The notes under the pieces were generated by a model. That model worked only from the letters and a program-made list of their open reading frames with translations, made no database searches and was not told the DNA's origin. The position numbers and the translations under genes are program-made. A DNA stretch of 64,000 nt from Armillaria gallica (Eukaryota > Basidiomycota > Agaricomycetes > Agaricales > Physalacriaceae): NCBI GenBank assembly GCA_037576215.1, contig JBANDB010000013.1:248001-312000 (forward strand). The letters are read 5' to 3'. Of this stretch, positions 20,938 to 30,655 are shown piece after piece; within the stretch, counting starts at the first letter, position 1, and each line of letters starts with the position of its first letter.

Positions 20938-21193
20938 CCAGCCTCCTTCCTCCCTCTGCCTATTTTTTCCTTACTTTATAGTCGTTACTCTATCATCGTT
21001 GGTTATTATTGTAGTATACACTTCTTCGCTGTCGCCCCCTGCTTCCTCCTTGTTAATTACGATTGGGTACATATAGGTCCCAATATGTCTCTCACTAACT
21101 CTGTGTCTGTATATGTGTATGGGTTGTTTATTCATGCTATTTAACTTGAAGATGCCTGATAAGGTGGCATTAAATATGTATCGAGGGCGTATA

Positions 21194-23365
21194 TTAACGC
21201 CTGGCGCGTGCACGGGCGGCAAGGAGTGGGTGGGTATGTACGACCACCTTTTGCTCGACCTCATCCTCTTCCTCCGAAGAGGACGAAATCTCGATGACCT
21301 CCGACTTTACCGGTCGTCGATTTGTTGTCTTCCGGCGTGCAGGACTAAGTTGAGGGGACCGGCTGGATTTGGGTTCGGGGGAAGGCGTGCGTGAGGGAGG
21401 TGGGGCATCGTCATCGGAAGAAATGTGTAGGATAATAAGGCTGTCGTCGTTGTGGTCATCGTTATTGTGTAGTGCAATGTCGTCTTCATCATCAATATCA
21501 TTAAACGATGCTGGGAGTGGTCGTGGCTGTCGAGAGATGGTTACTTTCGTCGAGGTAGATGGCAAGGAAGGGGTAGATACCACATTAGCTACAGGTGAGT
21601 TCTTTACAACTATTCCTGTTGGCTTCTGGGACGGCAAGAACGACCGGAGATCGTTACTCGTCGCGTGTAAGATAATAAGGCTGTCGTCATCGTCGTCTGG
21701 CGTAACGTCGTCTTCAGTATCACTAAACGATGCTGGGAACGGCCGTGGCTGTCGAGAGACATTTACTTTCGTCGAGGTAGATGGCAAGGAGGGGGTAGAT
21801 GCCGCATTTCCTACAGATGAATTCTTTAGAGCTGTTCCTGTTGGTTTCTGGGACGGTAAGATCGACCGGAGATCTTTACTCATCGAGGCATTCTTCTTGA
21901 TCCTGGGCTTTGTTTTGGGCTCTTCGTCTCCCTTCTTTTTTCTGCCCTTTGGCACCTTCTTCTCCTGCTTCTTCCTCAGCACCTCTTCATAGGCTTCCAC
22001 CAGCTCCGGTTTGGCCTGCCGGACAAGCACCACAGGTAGCCACAGCCGAAGGGGCTCAAGTGGGTCTACAGAGCCCTTGCTCTTACCATCCTCGTCATCC
22101 TGGTCGTCACCGCTGTCCTCCCACTCATCATCGTCGGGCCGTCGGATACCCTTTACACCCGCCTCTGCTAGCTTCACGAGGACCGAAGGATCGACTTCGA
22201 CGCGGTATTCGGGTGTTTTGTCCGTTGAATGATGCTCCCGCTTTGAGTGGATCTTCTTCATCCACCCATCTCGCGGGATGGGCTCGTCCCCGCTGAATAG
22301 TGTAAACACCTTGTCTGGGTCATCATCAAGAATGTATCGTCGCAAAGCGCGGAGCGCGATACCCGGCCATATGAGTGTTCTGAATCGCTTGATGATCAAT
22401 TCCTTGAATCCCCACTCGAAGTAGAATTCACAAAGGCTAGCAAGGCTAGGTATTTGGGGCTCCTTGCGCGTCCAAGAGATATCGGCATAGTAGTCGGGCT
22501 TTCCTTCTGAACGAGAAGTGACCGGATGGGTATACGCAAGTAAAATGTCAATGTTGGGGAATGATGCTGGTACTGACTTGGCTAATGTGGCCATCTTGCG
22601 GCCGATACATCCATGTGAGTCGGTGCGAAGTTCTTCTTTGAGCTCTATGCGCCAGGTGGCGAGGAAGGAGGACAGTTCAGAACGGGGTAGGGTAGTGGCT
22701 GCTTCGTACAGAGATTCAGCGAGGCCGGCGCGCGCAAGGGCATAGGCTGTTTTGATGCCACAACTGGGCAGCCCAGCTTCGCAGTAGTCTCCTCCGGAGC
22801 ATAAGGCGATAAGGATGAGGTCAGCTCGACTGGGCTTGATATCGGTACAGACGCGCACGTGTGTCCGTTTCTCTTCGCTGGAGTGAGTGGACGATGGGTT
22901 CCGGACGACGGTGTGTGCGCCAAAGACAAAAGTGTCGACATCGTCGCTGAGAACGCCGTCAATGACGCCAGTCGCGTTGAGGTACGCCAGCTCTGCCTCT
23001 GCCTCCCCCGGCGCCGTCCGCCACTCGAAGCCAAATGCCTCAATGATTGCTTTCATGCCTGTCGTCAGCTTGTTGGCCGTCTTGTTGATTTTCTTTCCTC
23101 TCTTCCAATCTGGTCTCTTGGGCCCGTCGAAGATGAATAACGGTAGTATGGGATATTTGAGCAGGGTAGCGCAGCGGAAGAACAGAGTCCGTAGCTGGGG
23201 ATTCTCGCCTTCTTTCCCATAGTCAGCGTGAAAGAACCAGATGGACGCGTCGATGCCCAGGCGGTAACCACGATGAGGGCTGGAGAACTCTGTGAGCGAT
23301 AAGGCAGCAAGAGAAATGGTCTTCGACGACGGGTCCAGCAGTGGCCAGAGGCCTGCGACGCCCAT
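21194..23365 (-). CDS. Yen1/GEN1-like XPG-family structure-specific nuclease
   Basis: Single-exon 723-residue protein from ATG 23365. Yen1/GEN1 enzymes resolve Holliday junctions and flaps with two-metal catalysis. XPG-N: MGVAGLWPLLDP, GIDASIWFFHADYG (Asp39), FIFDGPKRPDWKRGKKIN (Asp80). XPG-I: PGEAEAELAYLNATGVIDGV (Glu121, Glu123), LSDDVDTFVFG (Asp141/142). Helix-hairpin region: SGGDYCEAGLPSCGIKTAYA (Asp193). All catalytic acids are present. The C-terminal 250 residues are disordered, with two tandem copies of an about 75-residue unit (residues 497-569 and 571-649) each ending in an acidic-flanked SLIIL, then VIEISSSSEEEDE (690-702): three SUMO-interaction-like motifs. Mushroom genomes carry expanded XPG-like families, so it may be a paralogue rather than the sole Yen1. 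The promoter is shared divergently with the gene at 23474. Confidence 0.85.
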   Translation of the reverse strand: MGVAGLWPLLDPSSKTISLAALSLTEFSSPHRGYRLGIDASIWFFHADYGKEGENPQLRTLFFRCATLLKYPILPLFIFDGPKRPDWKRGKKINKTANKLTTGMKAIIEAFGFEWRTAPGEAEAELAYLNATGVIDGVLSDDVDTFVFGAHTVVRNPSSTHSSEEKRTHVRVCTDIKPSRADLILIALCSGGDYCEAGLPSCGIKTAYALARAGLAESLYEAATTLPRSELSSFLATWRIELKEELRTDSHGCIGRKMATLAKSVPASFPNIDILLAYTHPVTSRSEGKPDYYADISWTRKEPQIPSLASLCEFYFEWGFKELIIKRFRTLIWPGIALRALRRYILDDDPDKVFTLFSGDEPIPRDGWMKKIHSKREHHSTDKTPEYRVEVDPSVLVKLAEAGVKGIRRPDDDEWEDSGDDQDDEDGKSKGSVDPLEPLRLWLPVVLVRQAKPELVEAYEEVLRKKQEKKVPKGRKKKGDEEPKTKPRIKKNASMSKDLRSILPSQKPTGTALKNSSVGNAASTPSLPSTSTKVNVSRQPRPFPASFSDTEDDVTPDDDDDSLIILHATSNDLRSFLPSQKPTGIVVKNSPVANVVSTPSLPSTSTKVTISRQPRPLPASFNDIDDEDDIALHNNDDHNDDSLIILHISSDDDAPPPSRTPSPEPKSSRSPQLSPARRKTTNRRPVKSEVIEISSSSEEEDEVEQKVVVHTHPLLAARARARR
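21419..21877 (-). repeat. Tandem duplication of about 230 bases inside the XPG nuclease gene
   Basis: Bases 21659-21877 and 21419-21655 encode two copies of a unit starting DLRSILPSQKPTG / DLRSFLPSQKPTG, passing through TPSLPSTSTKV and SRQPRPFPASF / SRQPRPLPASF, and ending DDSLIILH. The second copy has a few extra acidic codons. The copies are in frame and diverged at several positions, so this is not an assembly stutter. Confidence 0.85.
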
Positions 23366-23473
23366 GGTGGTACCAGTTCAAGTTGGATTTGAAGGACGCG
23401 ATACTCAGCACGTGATAGCTCTCCGGACACTCGGTCCGAAGCTCCAACCGACCTCTCCTCTGCACTCACCACC
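23366..23473. promoter_or_regulatory. Compact divergent promoter
   Basis: Only 108 bases separate the start codon of the XPG nuclease (minus, 23365) from the ATG of the divergent gene (plus, 23474), so the two genes must share core promoter sequence. No TATA box is evident. Confidence 0.5.
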
Positions 23474-24930
23474 ATGTCCGACGTCAAGATATTCTTAAAG
23501 CCACGACCAGTCTCAGCTGCTTACGGGCACTCCAAATACATACCAACTATCTATATCAATTCCAAATGACGCTCAGAATTCAAGTACGGTCCATTCTTCG
23601 CCGACTACGGACCGGTCCCCTATGATGCTACAGAAGAATACACCATACGTTCTCCCTCCCTATCCGCCCAGCTCGCTGTATTCCACAACGAAATTCTACC
23701 TGGTCTCCAAGTTGACATTCCTAACCCAAACAAAACTAATCGTTCATCTTGGCCCAGTCTTCTCGAGCTTGCGGGGTCAAAACTCGCAAGGATGGTCGAG
23801 TTCCAGTTCGATTGCGAGACCCACATCGTTCGACTCTGCAAAGGCGACAGCGCCCCAGCACCGCCGACGGATCTGGCATTCACCGCTTCTCGCTGGTGGT
23901 ATAGGCTCGTTTACACTATCTTGAGTCGGGACGACATTGAGCTGCGCGACGACGACGACACCGAAATACAGATCCTGGTTTGGGCTTACATGTACGATGC
24001 CGTTTTCAGCCGCTGTAGTAAGTCCTTGCATTTGTGATCCGCCTCGTCCTTTGTTTTATTTACCGCCGCAGCAATATGGGCCAATTTTCGTGCAGAGATG
24101 GAGCAGCTGACAGATCCAGCTGCTCCTGCTTACTTGCCTTCAGGCCATTGCGAGTTTCTCTACCTCTCATAATTTTCATTTGCTAATGTGCTCTTTTTCA
24201 GGTGAAAATCTGGGATTCTTGACTCTTTTTGGTACAAAGGTCTACACTCTCGTCTCTGCACTCTACGCTGCCGAGACAACAACAAATCACGACCATAATT
24301 CGTCCCTATCCCAGTCACCTGGTTTTGTCGACTTGCCTTCAATCTCCGGCGACGAGCTGACTGACAAGACATCCTTTCTGTTACGAGTACGTTGTGCACC
24401 AAACTCTAACCAACAAATCCTTATTTCTTCTTCAATTCTAGCGAAGAAACCACGTAACCACCTGAATGAGTTCCATCTTATGTTTTGCGAGTCTTGTTAC
24501 ACCAAGAGCTGCTAATTTGTATCCATGTGTCATGTGTAGAAAATAAATCGGAATTCAAACTCGTCAACATTCTCTGCCAATCTTCGAGACAATAAGTAAC
24601 GACCGTGAACATTTCACGAGTAAGACTTCCAACCTTGTCGACTTCCATTCGCCGACACAATCTCCCTCTCAGCTTCCCTCACAGAGTGGTACGGCTTACA
24701 AGCCCAGAGTCGTCACGGTACCAGTGGCTACTACTCGCTCTTGTACGCCGGAAAATCATGCCAATACGCCTACCTATCCCAAGATATTCAAATGGCTGAT
24801 GGCGCTTCGTCCTAGGTGCTGCTCATACATTTTAAGGAGACGCATGTCGACGATGAAGCCCTCATCACGGAAAATCTCATTAATTTCAAGTTGGGGCAGT
24901 CAAGCTGGCTGAAATGGACTAAACAACTTG
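23474..24930 (+). pseudogene. Unrecognised multi-exon gene with an in-frame stop
   Basis: Starts with ATG 23474 (MSDVKIFLKPRPVSAAYGHS) and stays in one frame to about 24015 except for TGA 23567-23569. Downstream residues include FKYGPFFADYGPVPYDATEE, SSWPSLLELAGSKLARMVEF and DDDDTEIQILVWAYMYDAVF. GTAAGT after that (24018) and further open stretches (ENLGFLTLFGTKVYTLVSAL near 24202, then LINFKLGQSSWLKWTKQL near 24880) suggest more exons. I recognise no family. The TGA may be a mutated CGA (Arg), matching the transition-type damage in other relics here; alternatively the real start lies after it. Shares the divergent promoter with the XPG nuclease gene. Confidence 0.35.
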
Positions 24931-25443
24931 AAGGGTAGGCACGGCAAATCCTTGTACCGTCTGCCATCACACAGGATACTTACACTGACGCGGCTGATGC
25001 TGAGGATTTCTGTACCCTGGACGCCCAGTCGTCTTATATAGGGACTTTTTTATGGCTGTCCGATTATATGCAGGTCATCGCCTCTGACTCATCAAGGAGG
25101 ACTATTCGGCAGCATTAGCGGTTAACGTGATTGCCCTGAGTGGCGATTATAGATGAAAGCCTTTGTTTACAACCACGATGGCTTCTGCACCTTAACTACC
25201 ACTACTCAAGTGTCTACGCACCATTATCTGATTCTCATATTGATCTCTTCGTTTTCAGTCCTCTTCAAGTTGTCCTAAGTGCGGTTACTTGTGACTAGCA
25301 TATCGATTTTGCCACTTTAGCGACTGCTCTTCTTCCTGTAGAGAACATGAAAGTCAGGTTATCAAAGGAACCCAATTTTTCAGTATGTTCCTTCATTCTG
25401 AAACGTGGTACTATTACTGATTTGCTCATATTATCAGATCGTG
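24931..25443. other. Intergenic spacer
   Basis: No supported gene or repeat; contains the promoter side of the F-box-like frame. Confidence 0.35.
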
Positions 25444-25950
25444 ATGCCAGACATTCCAGTGGAAGTCATTGAGGAAGTACTAGATAATCTCTACAATGAC
25501 AAGCCTACACTCAAGCCTTGCTCTCTCGTCTCCCGCTCATTCTATCCCCGCATCCGCCAATATCTTTTCCAACACACCTTCATCTACCACATTAATCAAG
25601 AAACTCTTCCTTGTCTCCATCACTTGGCTCTCACGTACCCGCACATATTTCAATACTTTAAATCCGTCAAGCTCTATGCATGCTACCAGGAGCAAACCCT
25701 CCCGCAAATCCAGTTTACATTATCATCAATGACCAACCTAACAAAACTTGAAGTCGGACATACCACCATCCTTTCATTGAATCTCCTCTGGTCCATTATT
25801 GCGAGCTTCTCGCGCCTTTCTTCCCTCCGTCTGTACGGTGTCGCGTTCAAGCTTGATGAAGACGCTGACCTGTCCCTGATCAAAGCCCCCCCGGATGGAC
25901 CACACCTTGAAACGCTAGCAAACAGCCTGCAATGTATATTTCTTTTCTAA
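25444..25950 (+). CDS. F-box-like protein, N-terminal part
   Basis: From ATG 25444 the frame encodes MPDIPVEVIEEVLDNLYNDK followed by LKPCSLVSRSFYPRIRQYLF, the F-box-like pattern common in large mushroom families (substrate adaptors of SCF ubiquitin ligases or relatives). A region with leucine-rich spacing follows (SMTNLTKLEVGHTTILSLN, SFSRLSSLRLYGVAF). The frame ends at a TAA at 25948-25950, about 169 residues, where relatives usually run 400 or more, so the gene is truncated or continues through an intron I cannot place. The sequence beyond is a dispersed repeat, which favours truncation. F-box identity rests on the pattern only. Confidence 0.5.
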   Translation: MPDIPVEVIEEVLDNLYNDKPTLKPCSLVSRSFYPRIRQYLFQHTFIYHINQETLPCLHHLALTYPHIFQYFKSVKLYACYQEQTLPQIQFTLSSMTNLTKLEVGHTTILSLNLLWSIIASFSRLSSLRLYGVAFKLDEDADLSLIKAPPDGPHLETLANSLQCIFLF

Positions 25951-26110
25951 AAATTTCGTGTAGTAATTTTTCTTTTTCATAGAAAAGAAATTTCACTCCG
26001 ACAATGTTTTTCTCTCAAGTTTCCATCGCCAATCCAGTCTCGTAAATCAGACTCAACGGTCCGTATGAAGAAAAGTCGTTCAATGGATGCGCCAATCGTA
26101 CCGATTCGTG
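25951..26110. other. Flank of the F-box-like fragment
   Basis: AT-rich sequence with runs resembling a 3' UTR; no gene. Confidence 0.3.
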
Positions 26111-26266
26111 ACGCAAATTTGGCATCGGAAGGCGAGTCGGACCGATGAGCCGTCATCTCCGTCGACGTTCATCTGGTGGCCGGTAGTAATCACTTCTAAA
26201 GGTGTCTCCAGATGCCTAACCAACGCCGAATACATTTAGAGTCTGACCATCAATGTCTAGGAGCCA
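26111..26266 (+). repeat. Dispersed repeat, copy A
   Basis: Matches copy B at 40041-40220 in the same orientation. Shared words include CATCGGAAGGCGAGTCGGAC and CGTCATCTCCG, then a diverged tail ending near a TAGxGTCTGA motif. Copy B has about 22 extra bases. Copy B overlaps the 3' end of a degenerate zinc-finger gene, so the repeat is probably the tail of a multi-copy gene or element family. Confidence 0.7.
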
Positions 26267-27784
26267 GTGTTATGCCACTGATTTTTGCAACATGCGTGCT
26301 AGGAAAATCTTCGACATGATGGCTGCCGCTCTTCTCATCTTTTGTACGCCGGACGGGTCCCTATCAAGGGAACAGCCATTTAATTCAATTTGTCTGTCAC
26401 AGGTATCTCCGCCGATGGCAGAGCCTCAAATGTCACATTTTGGACCCAAAAGTGCCCCTGTCACACGGTTTTGTGCAAGTTAAAAATTTCGTCGGAGCCG
26501 TTACAGGTCATACCTACTGACCAATTGATTTAAATAGTGCAGTACTACCATGCAGTGGACAAGCTATGACCAAGTAATTCGCCGAAAGAACATGCCTCGG
26601 TAGCAAGGACTGGAGGTAACCTATGTAATGAAAACGGCGTGGATTTCGGCCGAACTGAGACTGGGAATTCATTTCGAAAATCATTCACCAAACTACCGTT
26701 CCTCTACATTAGTGATGGACGACTCTGAGTTTTCGATTAAAGCCAAAATCCGATGTCACTGAGATTCCCGGCATCTTCGGAAATTTTCCGTGGCCTTGTT
26801 CCCATTGCAGAGTTGCACCTGAAGGGACCGTTCGTAAGAAGTGGATTGCTGTGTGTACTAATTATGATTCTCTGTGGCATGCTGTGATGGCAGACCGGAG
26901 AAAGTGCTTGAACCGTCCGCAAGCCGTGGCTTCGCCCCGATGATGATACAACCGAGATCAAATGATCGGAGCTAGTCGAGTTACACACAAATGAAAGAGA
27001 TCGAGTTCAAGTGCAGGAAAGTGAGATTCGAGAATACAGGCAGCGCTGCAGAATGAAGTGGGGGCATGCCGTACTAGCCAAGATACTGGCGAGCGAAAAG
27101 AAGATATGCCAGGCAACGAAAACAAGTGAGCCTGTGGCGTGATGACCAAGCGCCGCGGCAGCACTGAAGATCGATCGAAACCAAATCGAAACGAGATTCC
27201 TCCTTGAAAATGGGCACTCTTGAAACGAACATGAGGGGAGACTATCGGGGATATGTAGGTAATCAGGAACGCCGGAAGCAAGAACCACAGCACTGTTTCT
27301 CTCTCTCTTTCTGCTACAGCCCATCTTCCCGTCCCCTACTGACACCGCCAGGTGACCACAATTGGGATTCAAGTACAATCAGTATATCCTCTCAGGCCAA
27401 CAGACATGTATCCCCCAAGAAAACCTATCATTCGCCCTACTATCGTCCTGATACAGTCACGACCTCAAGATAACCAAACTATACCTGGATTTTCTGGACA
27501 AAAGCAGCTGTACATCGGTGTAACACTGTTGTCACCAGTTTACACTGATGTATAGGCCCGAGCATTACTGTACATGACTCTACACTGATGGAATTCCGTG
27601 AGATCCCGGGTGTGCCGTACACATAATCCTTGCCGAGATGATTACGCAACTGTGTGCTGCCGTGTCAGCCACGTGACAAACCTGTCAACTCCACACGCGT
27701 CGACACTGCGCCACCCGTGTGTTCATGCACCGTACCACACCCTACGGCACCGATTTTCACGTCCGTCACAAACCGTCACACTGC
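26267..27784. other. Gene-poor DNA
   Basis: Short frames only. Near 27500-27590 CACTG and TACACTGAT words recur, resembling those in the cluster at 35240-35510. No coding family recognised. Confidence 0.3.
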
Positions 27785-28140
27785 CGGCAAAAATTCACCA
27801 TCGATAGCGATGACGTCACGTTCGCTGGTGCAGGATACTCGTTTGACGTGAGTAGTCCTCTATTGTTTTGACGCTTTAATGTGCCAATGGTATTGATAGG
27901 GAAATGGCACCGATTACTGGGACGGGGAAGGCATGAATGGCGGTGTCGACAAACCTTATCCGTTCTTGAAGTGGGTCCCTTTCATGTTTGTGACGGTGCC
28001 CGAGAGTCTGATGATATGCTTAGGTTCAAAGGCTCCGAGTGCTGAGGCGTGAGGAAAGGACTAGGAAATTTTACGGGAATCAATGTGAGAAGTCATGCGG
28101 TGCACTTTGGCTAAGTGATCAAGCTATCAAACTCAAGGTC
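27785..28140 (+). pseudogene. GH28 polygalacturonase fragment
   Basis: Exon remnant about 27792-27847 (KFTIDSDDVTFAGAGYSFD), GTGAGT...GATAG intron to 27899, then 27900-27970 (GNGTDYWDGEGMNGG and KPYPFLK), a second GTGGGT...CTTAG intron and FKGSEC followed by a stop near 28045. The junction reads GYSFDGNGTDYWDG, and the block through KPYPFLKFKGS is the characteristic first parallel-beta-helix turns of GH28 endopolygalacturonases (ASGHxxDGNGxxYWDG...NGG...KP..F). The signal peptide, catalytic NTD / DD / HG / RIK motifs and the rest of the enzyme are missing. Retained introns indicate a truncated DNA copy. Pectin degradation would have been its role. Confidence 0.7.
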
Positions 28141-30655
28141 AGTACATTTTTGATGAACTTATATACATGTCTGACAGGTATTCTAGTGTAAGACGAATCC
28201 GATGGTGGCGACCTTTGAGACACAGCATCATCAATGAAAGGGTTAGGGGAAGAGGCGATGGTGACACGGCAAATGCTAGGTGCGAACACCCGCAGGTATG
28301 TAACTTTTAAGTGTAACAAAGTTAGCGCTCATTTTTCTGCCCACCGTAGTCGTACGCATATCACTAGGTGTTCTAAGCAGCATATGTTGGACATCCTCTG
28401 CGAGTTCCCAGCGCCTCAGGCCTCATCTTTCAGATCCTCAGCACTGACAGGGCGGTAACGATAAGCATGCCGATAACGAAAGATATCGCGACTGTAGCGA
28501 GACCACACGCGAAGGGGTCATGACCTTATATGATGGTGGGCTGCATATATGCTGCCGGCGTTGGACTAGTTGCTGCTAACAGAGGGTCATCACGTCTATC
28601 GGTGCATAAAATGGTGGTGACGGCAATGGGGACCATTACAGCGAAAGAGATACTCTGAGGGAGTGCAATGCTCATGTCACAGTAGCGCATGGTTAGTCCA
28701 GGGCATTGTTTCAAAGTCTTTTAGTTCTGATGTCGGCGATCTTGTAGCCTGCTCAAGGCGGTTTCCGGACACGCGAGATGCTCGTTTTTGCGGTTGTTAT
28801 CACTGGGCATCCATCAGTTTCAAGTGCCGAGAGTGATGTGGACCATTGTATCAGGAGAACGGTCCAGATGTTTGCTTGTTGCATTCGGCCCATGTTCTCC
28901 ACGCCACACCTTGATCCGCTTCCAGTCTCGTTGCTCGATTTACAGGCAGAGGCATCCATATATGCTATCATGGAAGCGGTGTCAGGTAGCAGACTGCCCC
29001 CCTCATCTCTTTCTTTGCTTGCTTCCTGAGCATGTGAATCTCGCCCGTCACCTCGTACTTCCTTCTGAATCCAACCTCGTCGCATGAGCTCGGACCCCTG
29101 ATACTCAGCCGCAAGATAACTGTGATGATGGCACCAATCGGTGGGCTGGGGCTGATACCGCAAATGCGTCATCGGCGATTTTTTCGCTTGTTGCTCCAAT
29201 CGTTCTCTTACTTGAACAGCGCTGGTTGTATTAGGAAGGAGGCTACTTTGGCGATAATCAACCAGGGGTGGCGCTCCGGGAAGTCGTATCAAAAAAGTGG
29301 TCCAAACGTTGTTGAATTGGGATATTAGCTCTCTCAATGATATCAGCTATTTACAGTGGCGGAATGATCTTTTTCAATTTGATGTTGCGTAAGTATCTCC
29401 CGTCTTTCTGTCGTAACAGACTGACGAGTCTCAGTGGACAAGGAAAGATTTTTAGAAGATTATTTGTTGGCTCTAACGATGTGGTGTTGATTCATAACTG
29501 TCATACCGATTCGGGGTTACCCTCAGTTCGTCGCAAGAACGGATTAGGCTGTTGTCTTACTCGCATGACGAGCCTAAAACATTGTGATGGGCGCAGTGGC
29601 GACTCAAGGCACTTTTGGAGGAGAGGACCGATACCTACAGGGTGTCGTGCAGAAAGATTTCCCCCGTCTCTACGCTCGAAGAGGTGGATTTTAAAAGTAC
29701 AACGAGATTGAATCCATCGGTGGCCAGGTTAGGTAGGTATTTGTATCCAACATAGAGTTGTAACCCTAACCCTATTTTACCTAGGCTTCATGGTTGCTTA
29801 ATGGACACCCGTCTACAGCTGAGCTCGACGTCTATGGCCACCACCAATTCATGCGCTGGCGCTTACGCACAGTTTTTCCAGAGGTAGTCCATTGTCATTT
29901 TCTGTGGAGCTTAGCTGATACAATACATGCTTGTAGCGACGTTCGAATCAACAGTTGCATTGAATAGATATCCCGACGTCCACATAGGCGCAACAGCCAA
30001 TTACCAGGTGTCGCCTTCGATGGCACGGCACCCATAAACCGTGTCTTTCCTTTCAACTACGCAAGTCTGGACCGCTAAACCACAACTCGCTCTTCACAGC
30101 CCTGCATACTCTGATGACTGTCCAAAGGAGCATCATCCTGATTTCCGAGGAGCTGCAACGATAAAGACGTCCGCAGGGGGATGGTCATCTGCAGAGCATA
30201 CCATAGCATCTCGATGACATCGTCAACTGTAACTCACTCTCGGTAACCCGACGTCTGAATGGCTATTGGCCACGGGAGTATTGGGTGGGCAATGGATAGC
30301 GATGGAAGGGGCGTCGGTCTCCGCCTCGATCTCGTACCCCTTCATGACCAAGAACATGTACGCTTGACAGACCGCGAGCAAAGTTGAGCTCCATCATCAA
30401 CTCTCCCCTCGGGTTGGTCAAGTGGATGTTACTGTCGGAGTATCTCCCTCTATTTGAGACGGTACCAGGACGTCAAGATGCCGTGTTTTACCAAGGGCGG
30501 GCGGCGAGGAGAGCATGATATATCCACGTACAGATTCCGTATATGACTCATCGGGACTGGGTCCATCATGGCAGTGAAGATGGACTGTCCCGGTCAGTTC
30601 TTCGTCGCCATGGATAGTCTGTCGTTGGGTTGAGGTTCTTTTTTTCTTTTGCTAA
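28141..30655. other. Gene-poor relic-containing DNA
   Basis: A 194-codon minus frame (28753-29337) shows no domain and no splice support. Scattered short open stretches around 29950-30600 could be further decayed coding sequence but I cannot name a family. Confidence 0.3.

Noticed and set aside
28753..29337. 194-codon minus-strand open frame
   Set aside because: No domain, no biased composition, no splice context; likely chance or a shadow of decayed sequence.
29766..29784. AACCCTAACCCT resembling telomere repeats
   Set aside because: Only two units in an otherwise ordinary sequence; too short to support an interstitial telomere.
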